Source of the DNA: Caryophanales bacterium UBA6877 | GTDB lineage: Bacteria > Bacillota_I > Bacilli_A > RFN20 > CAG-826 | Length of the DNA: 16,858 nt | Direction of reading: 5' to 3' | Assembly (NCBI GenBank): GCA_002451465.1 | Contig: DKCJ01000016.1 | Location: 1 to 16,858, forward strand | Shown: positions 1-8,486 of the stretch, in pieces | Numbering within the stretch: position 1 is the stretch's first letter | How the letters are laid out: each line of letters begins with the position of its first letter | The notes under the pieces: model-generated | Databases searched by the model: none | Seen by the model: only the letters and a program-made list of their open reading frames with translations | Told to the model about the DNA's origin: nothing | Translations under genes and position numbers: made by a program

Positions 1-6
1 AAAAAA

Positions 7-56
7 CTGAATTTAGTCTGATAAAAAACTAACAATTCTAAAAAGCTGAATTTAGT
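7..56. repeat. Two-copy direct repeat, 11-bp core, at window edge
   Basis: The 11-mer ctgaatttagt occurs at 7-17 and again at 46-56, each preceded by a run of A, with starts 39 bases apart. All six frames here are closed, so the region is intergenic. More copies could lie to the left of the window. Function is unknown; a pair of protein-binding sites or the edge of a small tandem array are both possible. Confidence 0.4.
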
Positions 57-91
57 TTAAGAATTTGCGTTTCTTTTGCAAAATATCCAAC

Positions 92-115
92 AAAAAAGCC
101 ACAATTTGTGGCTTT
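92..115 (-). terminator. Rho-independent terminator of the cold-shock gene
   Basis: On the minus strand an 8-bp stem (AAAGCCAC / GTGGCTTT) closes a 5-nt loop and runs straight into a U-tract (TTTTTTG). It lies about 30 bases after the csp stop codon. No U-tract follows on the plus strand, so it works for leftward transcription only. It is the clearest GC-containing terminator in the window. Confidence 0.85.
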
Positions 116-146
116 GCTTCATTAAATAATAAAATTCAAATGATAT

Positions 147-380
147 TTATTTATTTTCAGGAGCTTTATCTTCTTTGATGATGTCAACGTGTTCAGCTCT
201 CCAGCCTTTTTCAGTTTCAACAGGATCAAATTCGACTTTGGTGTTTGCAGTGACAGTTTTACGACCTGGCATATTCAATTCTTTCCAATGGACAAAATAA
301 TCTTTGCCATCTTCACCTAAAATGAAACCAAATCCTTTTTCATCACTGAATCTTTTAACTTTACCAACCATTTTTGCCAT
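147..380 (-). CDS. Cold-shock domain protein (CspA family)
   Basis: A 77-residue protein of cold-shock-domain size, expected to bind single-stranded RNA/DNA and melt RNA structure in the cytoplasm. RNP1 is visible as KGFGFI (residues 15-20) and RNP2 as YFVHW (28-32, usually VFVHF). The usual VKWFN near the N-terminus is VKRFS, so the surface Trp is replaced, and the second half is well diverged from CspA/CspB. The start chosen has an SD (AAGGGAAG) about 6 bases upstream; a second Met at residue 4 is less likely. It has its own candidate promoter and a strong terminator, so it is probably monocistronic. The predicted 5' leader is only about 27 nt, unlike the long thermosensing leader of E. coli cspA. 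Family is secure; the particular paralogue is not. Confidence 0.93.
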   Translation of the reverse strand: MAKMVGKVKRFSDEKGFGFILGEDGKDYFVHWKELNMPGRKTVTANTKVEFDPVETEKGWRAEHVDIIKEDKAPENK

Positions 381-413
381 AAGACACTTCCCTTCATTTC
401 TTTTGACTTTTAT

Positions 414-442
414 ATTATAGATTAAATATTAATTTTTTTTAA
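414..442 (-). promoter_or_regulatory. Candidate sigma-A promoter for the cold-shock gene
   Basis: On the minus strand a perfect -10 TATAAT (414-419) lies 17 bases from a weak -35 TTAAAA (437-442, 4 of 6 matches to TTGACA). Transcription would start near 407, giving a leader of about 27 nt. The DNA is very AT-rich, so chance matches are common; the perfect -10, the right spacing and the position are the support. Confidence 0.5.
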
Positions 443-454
443 TATATTTTTATG

Positions 455-3265
455 CTAATGATGCAACTCTTTTGTAATATTTATCTTTTTAATAGGTTTT
501 CGAGAAAAAATAATGGTTATTACAGTAATAAAAATCATTACAATTAGCATCATTATAAAAGAATTTGGATTATTCGAAACATTTGTTTCAATACCAATCA
601 TATTTGTTAATAAATTTCCCATTAAATTTGAAGTTAACAACAGTGATATACAACTAAGCAAAAAAGCTATAAAAGATGGTATAAAACAGTTATAAAATTG
701 CATATTTAGTATTTCCTTTTTCGAAAAACCAAGAACTGTTAGAATCGCATATTCTTTCTTCGATTCTATAACATCAATATAATTGATTAAAGAAATTAAA
801 ATGATGGAAGAAATCATTGTTACTATTGATAGACATATTAAAATCCATTCTAAATAAGATAATACTTCATCAATCCCGCTAGAAAACGAACTCAATGGAT
901 CAATAAATTCGTATTCTTCAAAATAATTATTATATTTTTCAATATCTTCTTTCGATGCATGTTCATCCATTTCAAAGACTATAGAATTAATTAAAAGATT
1001 AAATGAAGACACATGAAATAAATCCCTAAAAAGTGATATTGTAAAGTTTGGTTCATTATATATAACTATTTTATTAGAATCGATAATTCCAACAATTTTT
1101 AACTTAATAGTATGAAATATGTTTTTAAATTCTTCGTTTTCGTAAACCTGTTCTACGTTCATTGAAACATATAGATCATCATTTGTTTTTTGATATCCTA
1201 AAATCTCAGCCATTTTTTTAGAAATACATATTTCGGTTACGTTTTTAGGTTTATTTCCATACAATAATTTTCCATATTTAGAAGAAAATCTAACAATATC
1301 ATCACTAGTTTTAATAACATTACCTTCGATTATATTATTTGGTAGAACTAAATTTGCTATATCATCAGTATTAATCTTTTCAATCCCTTCAGTAAAGTTT
1401 TTTAAATCATCCTTTGATATTGAGAAATAAGTTTGCCTACTAAATCCAGAAAAAAGATCCATTCCTAAATTAATATAGCCACCTTCAGTTGAATAATAAT
1501 AATTATTAAATTTTTTATTAATTTTATTTAATTTTTTTGCAATCAAATACGGAACCTCAGATTTAAAAGAAACGAAAACATATATTTTGTTCGTATAGCA
1601 TGGTTCATTTATTGAACATGTTTTGGTTGAATATTTATAATTGTCAGTTTCAAAAATAAAATTTTGATAATTTTGATTATTTGCTAATTTATCTAACAGC
1701 CCTGATTGAAATTTTAAAGTTTTAAAATAATATACTTTTTTCATTACCCAAGGGTATTCTTCATTCTTTTTAAAATTTAAAGAGGATGGCATCATAAGTC
1801 TTTCTTCAAAAAAATATTCATTAAAGAAATTATCATCATGATAAATTCTTGATTCAGTTGATGGAATTACTGCCTTAACTTTTAGTGTTATATTATCTTC
1901 ATATTTCCAATCATAATTTGCTAAATTAACGTTTATTAAAAAATTGTTATTTAAAATATAATTTCCAAGCGAAACAAAACTCCTTTCAATCTGCAAATAT
2001 TTACAAGTTTCTTTCATCATTTGATAATTCATTGAAATAACAATTTCATTTTTATTCAATTTCTTTGAGATTTTTGGATATATATCTTCCATATTATTAA
2101 AATTATTTACATATATAAATTCATTAAAACTCCTAATATTAAATCCTTCCATTTTTTTATAATTTGGTCTTGATATATTCTCAACATAATTCATATCTTT
2201 AAAAAATGTTTCAAAATTAACAAGATAGTTGCATCCGCAGTATTCTATATCACTAGAATATTCGTTCTTTAATGCTAAAAGATCCTCTTTACTCGCAGAA
2301 TAATAATCCATAACACCAACGTTAGAATCTTTTTTTGAAAAAATTAGCGTATTTTCGTTAAGCATTGAAGAAAAAGATCGTTCTAATGAATCACTTATTC
2401 CACTTTTTAAAAAGGTACCTAATCCAATAGAAAAAATGGATAAAACGAGAAAAAAATTTGAAATAATCATCCGAACCTTTTTAACTTTAAATTTATTATA
2501 TAAATGTCTAAATATAAATTTGTCACTTATTTTTCCATGTTTCCTCTTCTTTTTCTCAATCATGGTTACGTTATCTACTCGATTATAATTGTTAGATTCA
2601 ATCTTTTCTTCAACGATAGTTTTGTTTTTAATTCTTAACAATGTTGAGCTATATTTTTTTACTAAATCTTCATCGTGACTTACGCAGATAACAATACAAT
2701 TGGAACTAATCTTTTTTAATAAAGAAAAAATAAGGTCACTATTTTTTGCATCTAATGAACCAGTTGGTTCATCGGCAAATATTAATTTAGGATTATTAAC
2801 AATTGCTCTTGCTATTGCAACTCTTTGTTTTTCGCCACCACTAAGATTTCTAACTAATTTATTTTCTAAATGCGGAACCCCAACAATCTTTAATGCTTCC
2901 ATAATCTTTCTTTTCTTCAAATTTTTAGAAAAATTTGATGTAGCATCAACCATTAGAGCTATATTATTAAATACAGTATCATCTTCAAAAAGATTAAACG
3001 ATTGAAAAATATAACCTATATTCATCAACCTAAAGGCTCTTTTTGCTTCATCACTTTTATTAGAGTACTCTAAATCATCAAAAATAATCTCACTTCCACT
3101 ATCTGGTTTTGTAATTAAGGAAAGAATATTTAATAATGTAGATTTCCCACATCCTGAATCGCCACAAATAGAATACAAGCCATTTTTCTCAAAATTATGA
3201 TTTAAATTTTCTAGAATTATTCGCTTACCAAAACTTTTATTTAAATTTTTAATAGAAATCTTCAT
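455..3265 (-). CDS. MacB-like ABC exporter, fused ATPase-FtsX permease (936 aa)
   Basis: One chain carries both the ATPase and the permease. ATPase: Walker A GDSGCGKST (residues 35-43), signature LSGGE (141-145), Walker B LIFADE (161-166) and switch His197. Then TM1 (about 266-288), a very large outer domain (about 290-803), and three C-terminal helices (about 805-829, 860-880, 901-919) with an FtsX-type cytoplasmic loop KEYAILTVLGFSKKEI. This TM1/ectodomain/TM2-4 order is that of MacB-type (type VII) transporters, which act on outer-face or envelope substrates rather than moving solutes through a pore. The outer domain, about 510 residues against roughly 220 in MacB, holds six Cys (343, 345, 421, 550, 556, 680) that could form disulfides. 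An SD (AAGGAG) precedes the ATG, which overlaps the partner's TGA by 4 bases, so the two are co-translated and probably heterodimerise. Substrate unknown: peptide export, antimicrobial-peptide resistance or lipoprotein handling are all possible. No two-component system is adjacent. Confidence 0.88.
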   Translation of the reverse strand: MKISIKNLNKSFGKRIILENLNHNFEKNGLYSICGDSGCGKSTLLNILSLITKPDSGSEIIFDDLEYSNKSDEAKRAFRLMNIGYIFQSFNLFEDDTVFNNIALMVDATSNFSKNLKKRKIMEALKIVGVPHLENKLVRNLSGGEKQRVAIARAIVNNPKLIFADEPTGSLDAKNSDLIFSLLKKISSNCIVICVSHDEDLVKKYSSTLLRIKNKTIVEEKIESNNYNRVDNVTMIEKKKRKHGKISDKFIFRHLYNKFKVKKVRMIISNFFLVLSIFSIGLGTFLKSGISDSLERSFSSMLNENTLIFSKKDSNVGVMDYYSASKEDLLALKNEYSSDIEYCGCNYLVNFETFFKDMNYVENISRPNYKKMEGFNIRSFNEFIYVNNFNNMEDIYPKISKKLNKNEIVISMNYQMMKETCKYLQIERSFVSLGNYILNNNFLINVNLANYDWKYEDNITLKVKAVIPSTESRIYHDDNFFNEYFFEERLMMPSSLNFKKNEEYPWVMKKVYYFKTLKFQSGLLDKLANNQNYQNFIFETDNYKYSTKTCSINEPCYTNKIYVFVSFKSEVPYLIAKKLNKINKKFNNYYYSTEGGYINLGMDLFSGFSRQTYFSISKDDLKNFTEGIEKINTDDIANLVLPNNIIEGNVIKTSDDIVRFSSKYGKLLYGNKPKNVTEICISKKMAEILGYQKTNDDLYVSMNVEQVYENEEFKNIFHTIKLKIVGIIDSNKIVIYNEPNFTISLFRDLFHVSSFNLLINSIVFEMDEHASKEDIEKYNNYFEEYEFIDPLSSFSSGIDEVLSYLEWILICLSIVTMISSIILISLINYIDVIESKKEYAILTVLGFSKKEILNMQFYNCFIPSFIAFLLSCISLLLTSNLMGNLLTNMIGIETNVSNNPNSFIMMLIVMIFITVITIIFSRKPIKKINITKELHH

Positions 3266-5298
3266 TCTTCTTTCAACTCCTTATAAATTTCATTATTTTT
3301 AGATAAAACAAGAGGTAATGTTACAAAGATAAATATTAAAAATAAAACTACAATTAGAAATAATAAAGATATTTTAAAATTATGAGGAATCATAATTAAA
3401 TTACTAAAAAACGTATATTTCTCAATTATTTTGTTCAAGATACCTTGAATATACGGCAATAAAATGAAGGAAAATAAACAACTAATCAATCCAATTATTA
3501 TTTGTTCATAAATATAAATAAGGAAAATTTTGTCATTATTTGCACCAAGAATTGTTAATATCGCTGATTGTTTTCGATTAAAAATAAACAAAGAGTAAGA
3601 TAGGAAAGAAATAAGCGAAATAGATGATGCAATAACTATAATTATGAAAAATATCAATCCTTGAACTAAAGATGATGAAAGTTCCATGAAAGAAGTAATA
3701 GTATTGTATGGCTCATTTATAATTTTATAGTCTTCATATTTTTTTATTTTTTTATTAAAATCAACCATATCTTGAAAATTATCAAGAAATACTTGATAGG
3801 AATAATTGCCTAGTTCACTATTTGATTGTGCACTTTTTAATAATTCTAGATACGATATTTTTTTATTGGTTTCTTTATAAATATTATTACAAAAATGTTC
3901 ATTTAGTAATTTTTCAAAATAATTTATGGAAAAATATACTTTTGGATAATTTAAATAACTAAATTCCTCTTTTATTTCTTTTACATAAAAAGAAATGTAC
4001 ATAATAAAATCTTCTTTAATTATGCTGCTTCCTTTTTCAAATGTATTCTTATACATATAAGATCTTTTAAGATGCAGATTGATATTTTTATTTATTAATG
4101 ATTTACCATTATGTTCTTTTTTATATGAGGAATCGAAATTTTCATTAATATAAACAATATTATTCAAGCTTGAATTGTTTATAGGAATATAACTTACATT
4201 TTTTATCAATTCATTTTCAATACGTGTTTCATTTGTTTCGCCAAAAAAATAATCGATACTATTATGAATATCTACATTTTCATATTTATTAAACATTGAT
4301 TCTATTTCTTCTAAACTAGGTTTCTCTGTTTTTTCAAGCATTAAATTAGAATCATTTTTTTGTTCATAAATAATTTTTGAAATTTTATAACTATTATTAT
4401 TTTGATAATTTTTAATTAAATCTAATGAATTGTTTTTAACACCATTATTAAATCCAAGAAATACAAAACATACACAAATAGAAAAGATTAACGATATTAA
4501 TGAAATCATATTTTTAAAAATATCTTTTCGTAAATTATGATTTAAAACATATGATATAAAAGATAATTTTTTGCCTTTATTTAACGCATATTTTTCTGAT
4601 AATTGGGTTTTCTTGTTATCATCTATTTCTTTCAATAAATATTCTTTATCATTTACTAAATTCAAATATCCATCATTAAATTCATCAACCATTTTCTTGT
4701 TATGCGAAACAACAATTACTAAACATTTTTTTGAGATTTCTTTTAATTCTTGCATTAATTTATAAGAATTAGTTTCATCTAAATTTCCGGTAGGTTCATC
4801 AGCAAAAATTACAGATGGTTCATTCAATAATGCTCTAATTAAAGCAACCCTTTGTTTTTCTCCCCCGCTTAATGTTGCTACTTTTTTGTCTTTTAAGTCT
4901 AATAAATTATATTTTTTTAGAAAAATATCAATTTTTTTATAGTTTTCGATTTGTTTAATTCTTAATACAAGCTCTAAATTTTCAAACACAGTCATATCAT
5001 TAATTAAATTAAAAGATTGAAAAATAATACCTATCTCATTTCTTAAGTATTTATTTAGATCTTTGTCTTTAAAGTTAGAAATGCTTTTACCTTTATAATA
5101 GATATCTCCGGTTGTTGGCTTCATTAGTCCTTCAAAAATATTTAATAAAGTGGATTTTCCACACCCTGATTTTCCATAAATAAAAAACATTCCACTTTCT
5201 GGCAAACTAAAATTAATATTATTTAATACAGCAAAAGTTTTGCCTTCAGAATTTTTAAATGATTTTGATAATTTTTCTATTCTAAATAATATTCCCAT
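3262..5298 (-). CDS. MacB-like ABC exporter, fused ATPase-FtsX permease (678 aa)
   Basis: First gene of the exporter pair and same plan as its partner. Residues are numbered from a GTG at 5301, one codon above the ATG chosen here. ATPase: Walker A GKSGCGKST (43-51), LSGGE (144-148), Walker B VIFADE (164-169), His200. TM1 is about 264-286, the outer domain about 287-545 (260 residues), and helices lie at about 545-572, 595-616 and 643-665; the loop RKQSAILTILGANNDKI fits the FtsX family. Both ATP sites look complete, so a heterodimer with two working sites is likely. The start is uncertain: GTG and ATG are adjacent and neither has an SD. The gene follows fhs by about 40 bases with no terminator between, so read-through from fhs is expected, although a -10-like TATTAT sits just before the start. 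Family and architecture are clear; the substrate is not. Confidence 0.87.
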   Translation of the reverse strand: MGILFRIEKLSKSFKNSEGKTFAVLNNINFSLPESGMFFIYGKSGCGKSTLLNIFEGLMKPTTGDIYYKGKSISNFKDKDLNKYLRNEIGIIFQSFNLINDMTVFENLELVLRIKQIENYKKIDIFLKKYNLLDLKDKKVATLSGGEKQRVALIRALLNEPSVIFADEPTGNLDETNSYKLMQELKEISKKCLVIVVSHNKKMVDEFNDGYLNLVNDKEYLLKEIDDNKKTQLSEKYALNKGKKLSFISYVLNHNLRKDIFKNMISLISLIFSICVCFVFLGFNNGVKNNSLDLIKNYQNNNSYKISKIIYEQKNDSNLMLEKTEKPSLEEIESMFNKYENVDIHNSIDYFFGETNETRIENELIKNVSYIPINNSSLNNIVYINENFDSSYKKEHNGKSLINKNINLHLKRSYMYKNTFEKGSSIIKEDFIMYISFYVKEIKEEFSYLNYPKVYFSINYFEKLLNEHFCNNIYKETNKKISYLELLKSAQSNSELGNYSYQVFLDNFQDMVDFNKKIKKYEDYKIINEPYNTITSFMELSSSLVQGLIFFIIIVIASSISLISFLSYSLFIFNRKQSAILTILGANNDKIFLIYIYEQIIIGLISCLFSFILLPYIQGILNKIIEKYTFFSNLIMIPHNFKISLLFLIVVLFLIFIFVTLPLVLSKNNEIYKELKEE

Positions 5299-5339
5299 CA
5301 CTAATAATACTAGGGGAATTAGAAAATATTTTTATTTTT

Positions 5340-6941
5340 TTACATTAATGTTGCTTGTGGAACTTTAGGTAATCCTGGCATTGTTAAAACATTTCCAGTA
5401 AAAACAACGATAAATTCAGCACCATTAGATAATTTAACGTCCCTAATAGTTATTTTAAAATTTCTTGGGCAATTTAATAATTTTGGATCATCACTAAAAC
5501 TTAAAGGCGTTTTAGCCATGCATATTGGAAGATTACTTCGTCCTAAATCATTTATTTGTTTAATTGCCTCTAATGCTTGTGGGGAGTATTCAACATCACT
5601 TGTGCGATAAATTTCCTTAGAAATTTTTAAAATTTTATTTTGAATTGAATCATTTAGATTGTATAAAGGTTTAAATTTTGATTGTTTCGTTGCTAAACAC
5701 TCTAAAACTTTGTTGGCTAAATCAATCGATCCATTACCACCATTTAAATATCCATCTAAAAAAGCAACATCATAACCTTTTTGAGCACACCAGTTAGTAA
5801 GAAATTGAATTTCTTCTTTCGTATCACTTGAAAAATGATTTATTGCAATTACTACAGATACACCAAATTTTCTTAAATTTTCATAATGTTGTTCTAAGTT
5901 AGCAATACCTTTTTTTAAAGCTTCCACATTTTCTTTTTCAAGATCTTCAAAAGCCACACCTCCATGCATTTTTAAAGCACGAATTGTCGCAACAAGAACA
6001 GCCATATCAGGTTTTAAATTTCCAATTCTACATTTAATATCAAAAAATTTTTCGGCTCCTAAATCAGCTGCAAAACCTGCTTCAGTTATAACAATTGGCG
6101 ATAATTTTAAAGCCAATTTTGTTGCAATTAAACTTGAACAACCATGTGCTATATTTGCAAATGGTCCACCATGTACAAATACTGGATTATTTTCCAAAGT
6201 CTGCACAAGATTAGGTAAAAATGCATATTTCATAATTTTCATTATAGCGTTTGTTATATGTAATTCTTTCAGATAAACAGGTTTTTCATCAAAATTATAG
6301 GCAACAATTATATTATCAATTCTTCGTCTAAAATCTTCCTCGTTATCAGCAATGCAAAGAATAGCCATTAACTCACTAGCAACAGTAATTTCAAAATGAT
6401 CATCTCTTGCTATTCCATCTTTATTTCCTTGGCCAATTTTAATATCTCTAAGTTCTCGATCATTCATATCGAGAGCTCTTTTCCATAAAATTTTTTCTTT
6501 ATTAATGTTAAGTTCATTTCCTTGATAAATATGATTATCAATAATTGCTGAAATAAGATTTATAGCAGAAGTTAAACAATGCATATCGCCAGTAAAATGG
6601 AGATTAATATCTTCTTCTGGTTCAATTCTAACTTTACCTCCTCCGGTAGCACCACCTTTTAAACCAAAAACTGGCCCCATTGATGGTTCTCTTAAGCAAA
6701 GTAAAGCTTTTTGATCTAATTTTGAAAGTCCATCTAGTAAAGCAATACTAGTTGTTGTCTTCCCTTCACCTGCTTTAGTTGGAGTAATTGCCGTAACAAG
6801 AATTAATTTTCCATCTTTTTTTGTTTTATTTCTTTCAAAAACAGAAGAATGAATTTTCGCTTTATATTTACCATATAATTCGAGTTCATTTGGTTTAATA
6901 CCAATTTTATTCGCAACTTTTTCGATATTTAATAAAGCCAT
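5340..6941 (-). CDS. fhs: Formate--tetrahydrofolate ligase (FTHFS)
   Basis: ATP-dependent joining of formate to tetrahydrofolate, giving 10-formyl-THF for purine synthesis and Met-tRNA formylation; cytosolic. The P-loop-like PTKAGEGKTTT is at residues 54-64, EDINLHFTGD at 110-119, VHGGPFANIAHG in the middle, and the second family signature VATIRALKMHGG is intact. Two departures: the first signature, usually GGAAGGGYAQVVP, reads GGATGGGKVRIEP here (96-108), and the protein stops right after MPGLPKVP, about 15-20 residues before the usual end, for 533 residues against about 555-560. The start is firm: AAAGGAGG lies at the correct distance, inside the 3' end of tcdA, whose stop is only 2 bases away. 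Identity is secure despite the differences. Confidence 0.95.
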   Translation of the reverse strand: MALLNIEKVANKIGIKPNELELYGKYKAKIHSSVFERNKTKKDGKLILVTAITPTKAGEGKTTTSIALLDGLSKLDQKALLCLREPSMGPVFGLKGGATGGGKVRIEPEEDINLHFTGDMHCLTSAINLISAIIDNHIYQGNELNINKEKILWKRALDMNDRELRDIKIGQGNKDGIARDDHFEITVASELMAILCIADNEEDFRRRIDNIIVAYNFDEKPVYLKELHITNAIMKIMKYAFLPNLVQTLENNPVFVHGGPFANIAHGCSSLIATKLALKLSPIVITEAGFAADLGAEKFFDIKCRIGNLKPDMAVLVATIRALKMHGGVAFEDLEKENVEALKKGIANLEQHYENLRKFGVSVVIAINHFSSDTKEEIQFLTNWCAQKGYDVAFLDGYLNGGNGSIDLANKVLECLATKQSKFKPLYNLNDSIQNKILKISKEIYRTSDVEYSPQALEAIKQINDLGRSNLPICMAKTPLSFSDDPKLLNCPRNFKITIRDVKLSNGAEFIVVFTGNVLTMPGLPKVPQATLM

Positions 6942-6943
6942 AG

Positions 6944-7639
6944 CTAATCCTCCTTTATTTCAAGAATGTCTCTTAGTGCATAACTTGCCATGGCTAAACC
7001 AGAAGCATTAGGAACAAAAGCCATTGATGAAACTATTCTACTTTTGATTATAGGTTTTTCCTTAGAAAAAGAAACAATTATATTAGAAATATCAACATTT
7101 GATTCCTTTAATAAATATCTTAATTTTTTTGCTAACGGATCAGAAGTAGTTTTATTTAATTTTGTAATAATTATTTCTGTAGAATTTAAACGATTTCCCA
7201 TTCCAAGACTAGAAATAATTTTAATGCCTTTAGATTTACAATATTTAATAAGTAAAACCTTTGCTTTGATATCATCAATGCAATCGAAAACATAAGAACA
7301 ACTATCAAAAATAGAAAAATCGAAATTATTATCAATTTTCTTACCAATAACTAATGTATTAACTTCTTTTCTTAGTTCTTTTAAATGTAGAGAAAGTGCC
7401 TCTGATTTTAATTTCCCAACATCATTCAAATTATAAGCAATTTGTCTATTTAAATTTGACCTATCAACCTTATCAAAATCTACTAATATAAAGTCAAGAA
7501 TGCCTGAGCGTAATAATACTAAAGGGATAATAGAACCAACTCCACCATTCCCACAAACAGCAACTTTCTTTGTCATCAATTTCTTTAAATTATCTTCACC
7601 AATCAAAAGTTTTGTTCTGTCATCGAATTGTTTTTCCAT
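6944..7639 (-). CDS. tcdA: tRNA threonylcarbamoyladenosine dehydratase (TcdA/CsdL, ThiF-like)
   Basis: An E1-like (ThiF/MoeB fold) enzyme that uses ATP to cyclise t6A at position 37 of ANN-decoding tRNAs to ct6A. Visible: FDDRTKLLIGEDNLKKL at the N-terminus, the nucleotide-binding GNGGVGS (30-36), LVDFDKVDRSNLNRQ (52-66), SLGMGNRLNSTEI, and the TcdA-type DPLAKKLRYLL followed by VSFSKEKP, which separates it from MoeB and ThiF. No Zn-binding CxxC pairs are present. Length is 231 residues (E. coli about 268). The start chosen is the ATG at 7639: GAGG at 7649-7652 lies 9 bases upstream. An in-frame TTG at 7657 is possible but has no SD. The gene overlaps the end of miaA by 20 bases. Paralogous E1-like roles cannot be fully excluded, but the tRNA-modification neighbours agree. 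Confidence 0.85.
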   Translation of the reverse strand: MEKQFDDRTKLLIGEDNLKKLMTKKVAVCGNGGVGSIIPLVLLRSGILDFILVDFDKVDRSNLNRQIAYNLNDVGKLKSEALSLHLKELRKEVNTLVIGKKIDNNFDFSIFDSCSYVFDCIDDIKAKVLLIKYCKSKGIKIISSLGMGNRLNSTEIIITKLNKTTSDPLAKKLRYLLKESNVDISNIIVSFSKEKPIIKSRIVSSMAFVPNASGLAMASYALRDILEIKED

Positions 7640-8486
7640 ATTTAAAAGCCTCGTCAATTGATTTAAACCATTTTACATTATTAAACTGGTGTTTAAAAAA
7701 AGTCATTTGTCTTTTTGCATAATTACGTGTATTTTTCTTAATCAATTCTATCTTTTCAGAAAGCGACAAAGAATTGTTAAATTCTTTATAACCAATGGCC
7801 TGTAAGGCACGTCTATTTCTACCATATAAAGTAAATAAATTCTCTACTTCTTGCTCGAGTCCATTTTTAATTATCTCATCAACTCTTTTATTAATATTTT
7901 TATAAAGCTCTTCACGGTCACAATCTAAACCAATAAAATGAACATTATCAAACAACAAATGATTTTTACCATTTGAGTTAATCTCACTTTTTGATTTTCC
8001 ATGTATTTTATAAATATATAAAGCCCTTAATAATCTTTTACGATTATTAACACCAATTTTTAAAGCATCTTCTTTATCAATTAAAACTAGCTTGTTATAA
8101 AGTTCTTCGTTTGAATACTCTGAAAGATAATCGGTTGGCATAGGTTTTTCATCATTTTCAAACTTATAATCAAATAAAGTAGCTTTTAAATAAAGACCCG
8201 TTCCGCCAACCATAATTATATTTTCATTTTCATGGTCTTTTAAAAATTTACGACATAAAATCTGATATTTTGAAACATCAAAATCTTCATCAATATTTTT
8301 AATGTTATAAAAAAAATAACGTCCACTTTCTAACTCTTCTTTGCTAGGTTTTGCGGTTCCAATATCCATGTCCCGATAAACTTGAAAAGCATCAAAATTT
8401 ACAATTTTGGCATTATAAAACAATGATAATTTTTCAGCTAATTTTGATTTACCACTTGCAGTTGGACCAATAATACAAATTATCAA
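7620..8486 (-). CDS. miaA: tRNA dimethylallyltransferase MiaA
   Basis: Transfers the dimethylallyl group from DMAPP to N6 of A37 in tRNAs reading U-starting codons (i6A37), the substrate of MiaB encoded just upstream. P-loop GPTASGKS (7-14), FQVYRDMDIGTAKPS (34-48), VGGTGLYLKA (93-102) and ALQAIGYKEF near the C-terminus are all family motifs. The usual SADSMQVY is NFDAFQVY. Length is 288 residues, slightly short of Bacillus (about 314). The start codon is TTG: AAGGAG sits 8 bases upstream and no ATG precedes the P-loop. The TTG overlaps the TGA stop of the upstream small gene (TTGA), so translation is coupled. The gene itself ends at TGA, which is evidence for the standard code. Confidence 0.95.
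   Translation of the reverse strand: MIICIIGPTASGKSKLAEKLSLFYNAKIVNFDAFQVYRDMDIGTAKPSKEELESGRYFFYNIKNIDEDFDVSKYQILCRKFLKDHENENIIMVGGTGLYLKATLFDYKFENDEKPMPTDYLSEYSNEELYNKLVLIDKEDALKIGVNNRKRLLRALYIYKIHGKSKSEINSNGKNHLLFDNVHFIGLDCDREELYKNINKRVDEIIKNGLEQEVENLFTLYGRNRRALQAIGYKEFNNSLSLSEKIELIKKNTRNYAKRQMTFFKHQFNNVKWFKSIDEAFKYGKTIR

Noticed and set aside
1..60. CRISPR array
   Set aside because: Only two 11-bp copies, no unique spacers of regular length and no cas genes.
513..4765. Plus-strand open frames of about 60-100 codons inside the ABC genes (e.g. 513-695, 2700-3005, 4571-4765)
   Set aside because: They are antisense to strongly supported genes with intact motifs, lack SDs and resemble no family.
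5299..5345. Frameshift restoring a normal FTHFS C-terminus (another frame reads SDGNII before a stop, like the usual DGNIVGLF)
   Set aside because: The distance from MPGLPKVP is about 10 residues too long, the matching bases are the start of the ABC gene, and the stop is a clean in-frame TAA.
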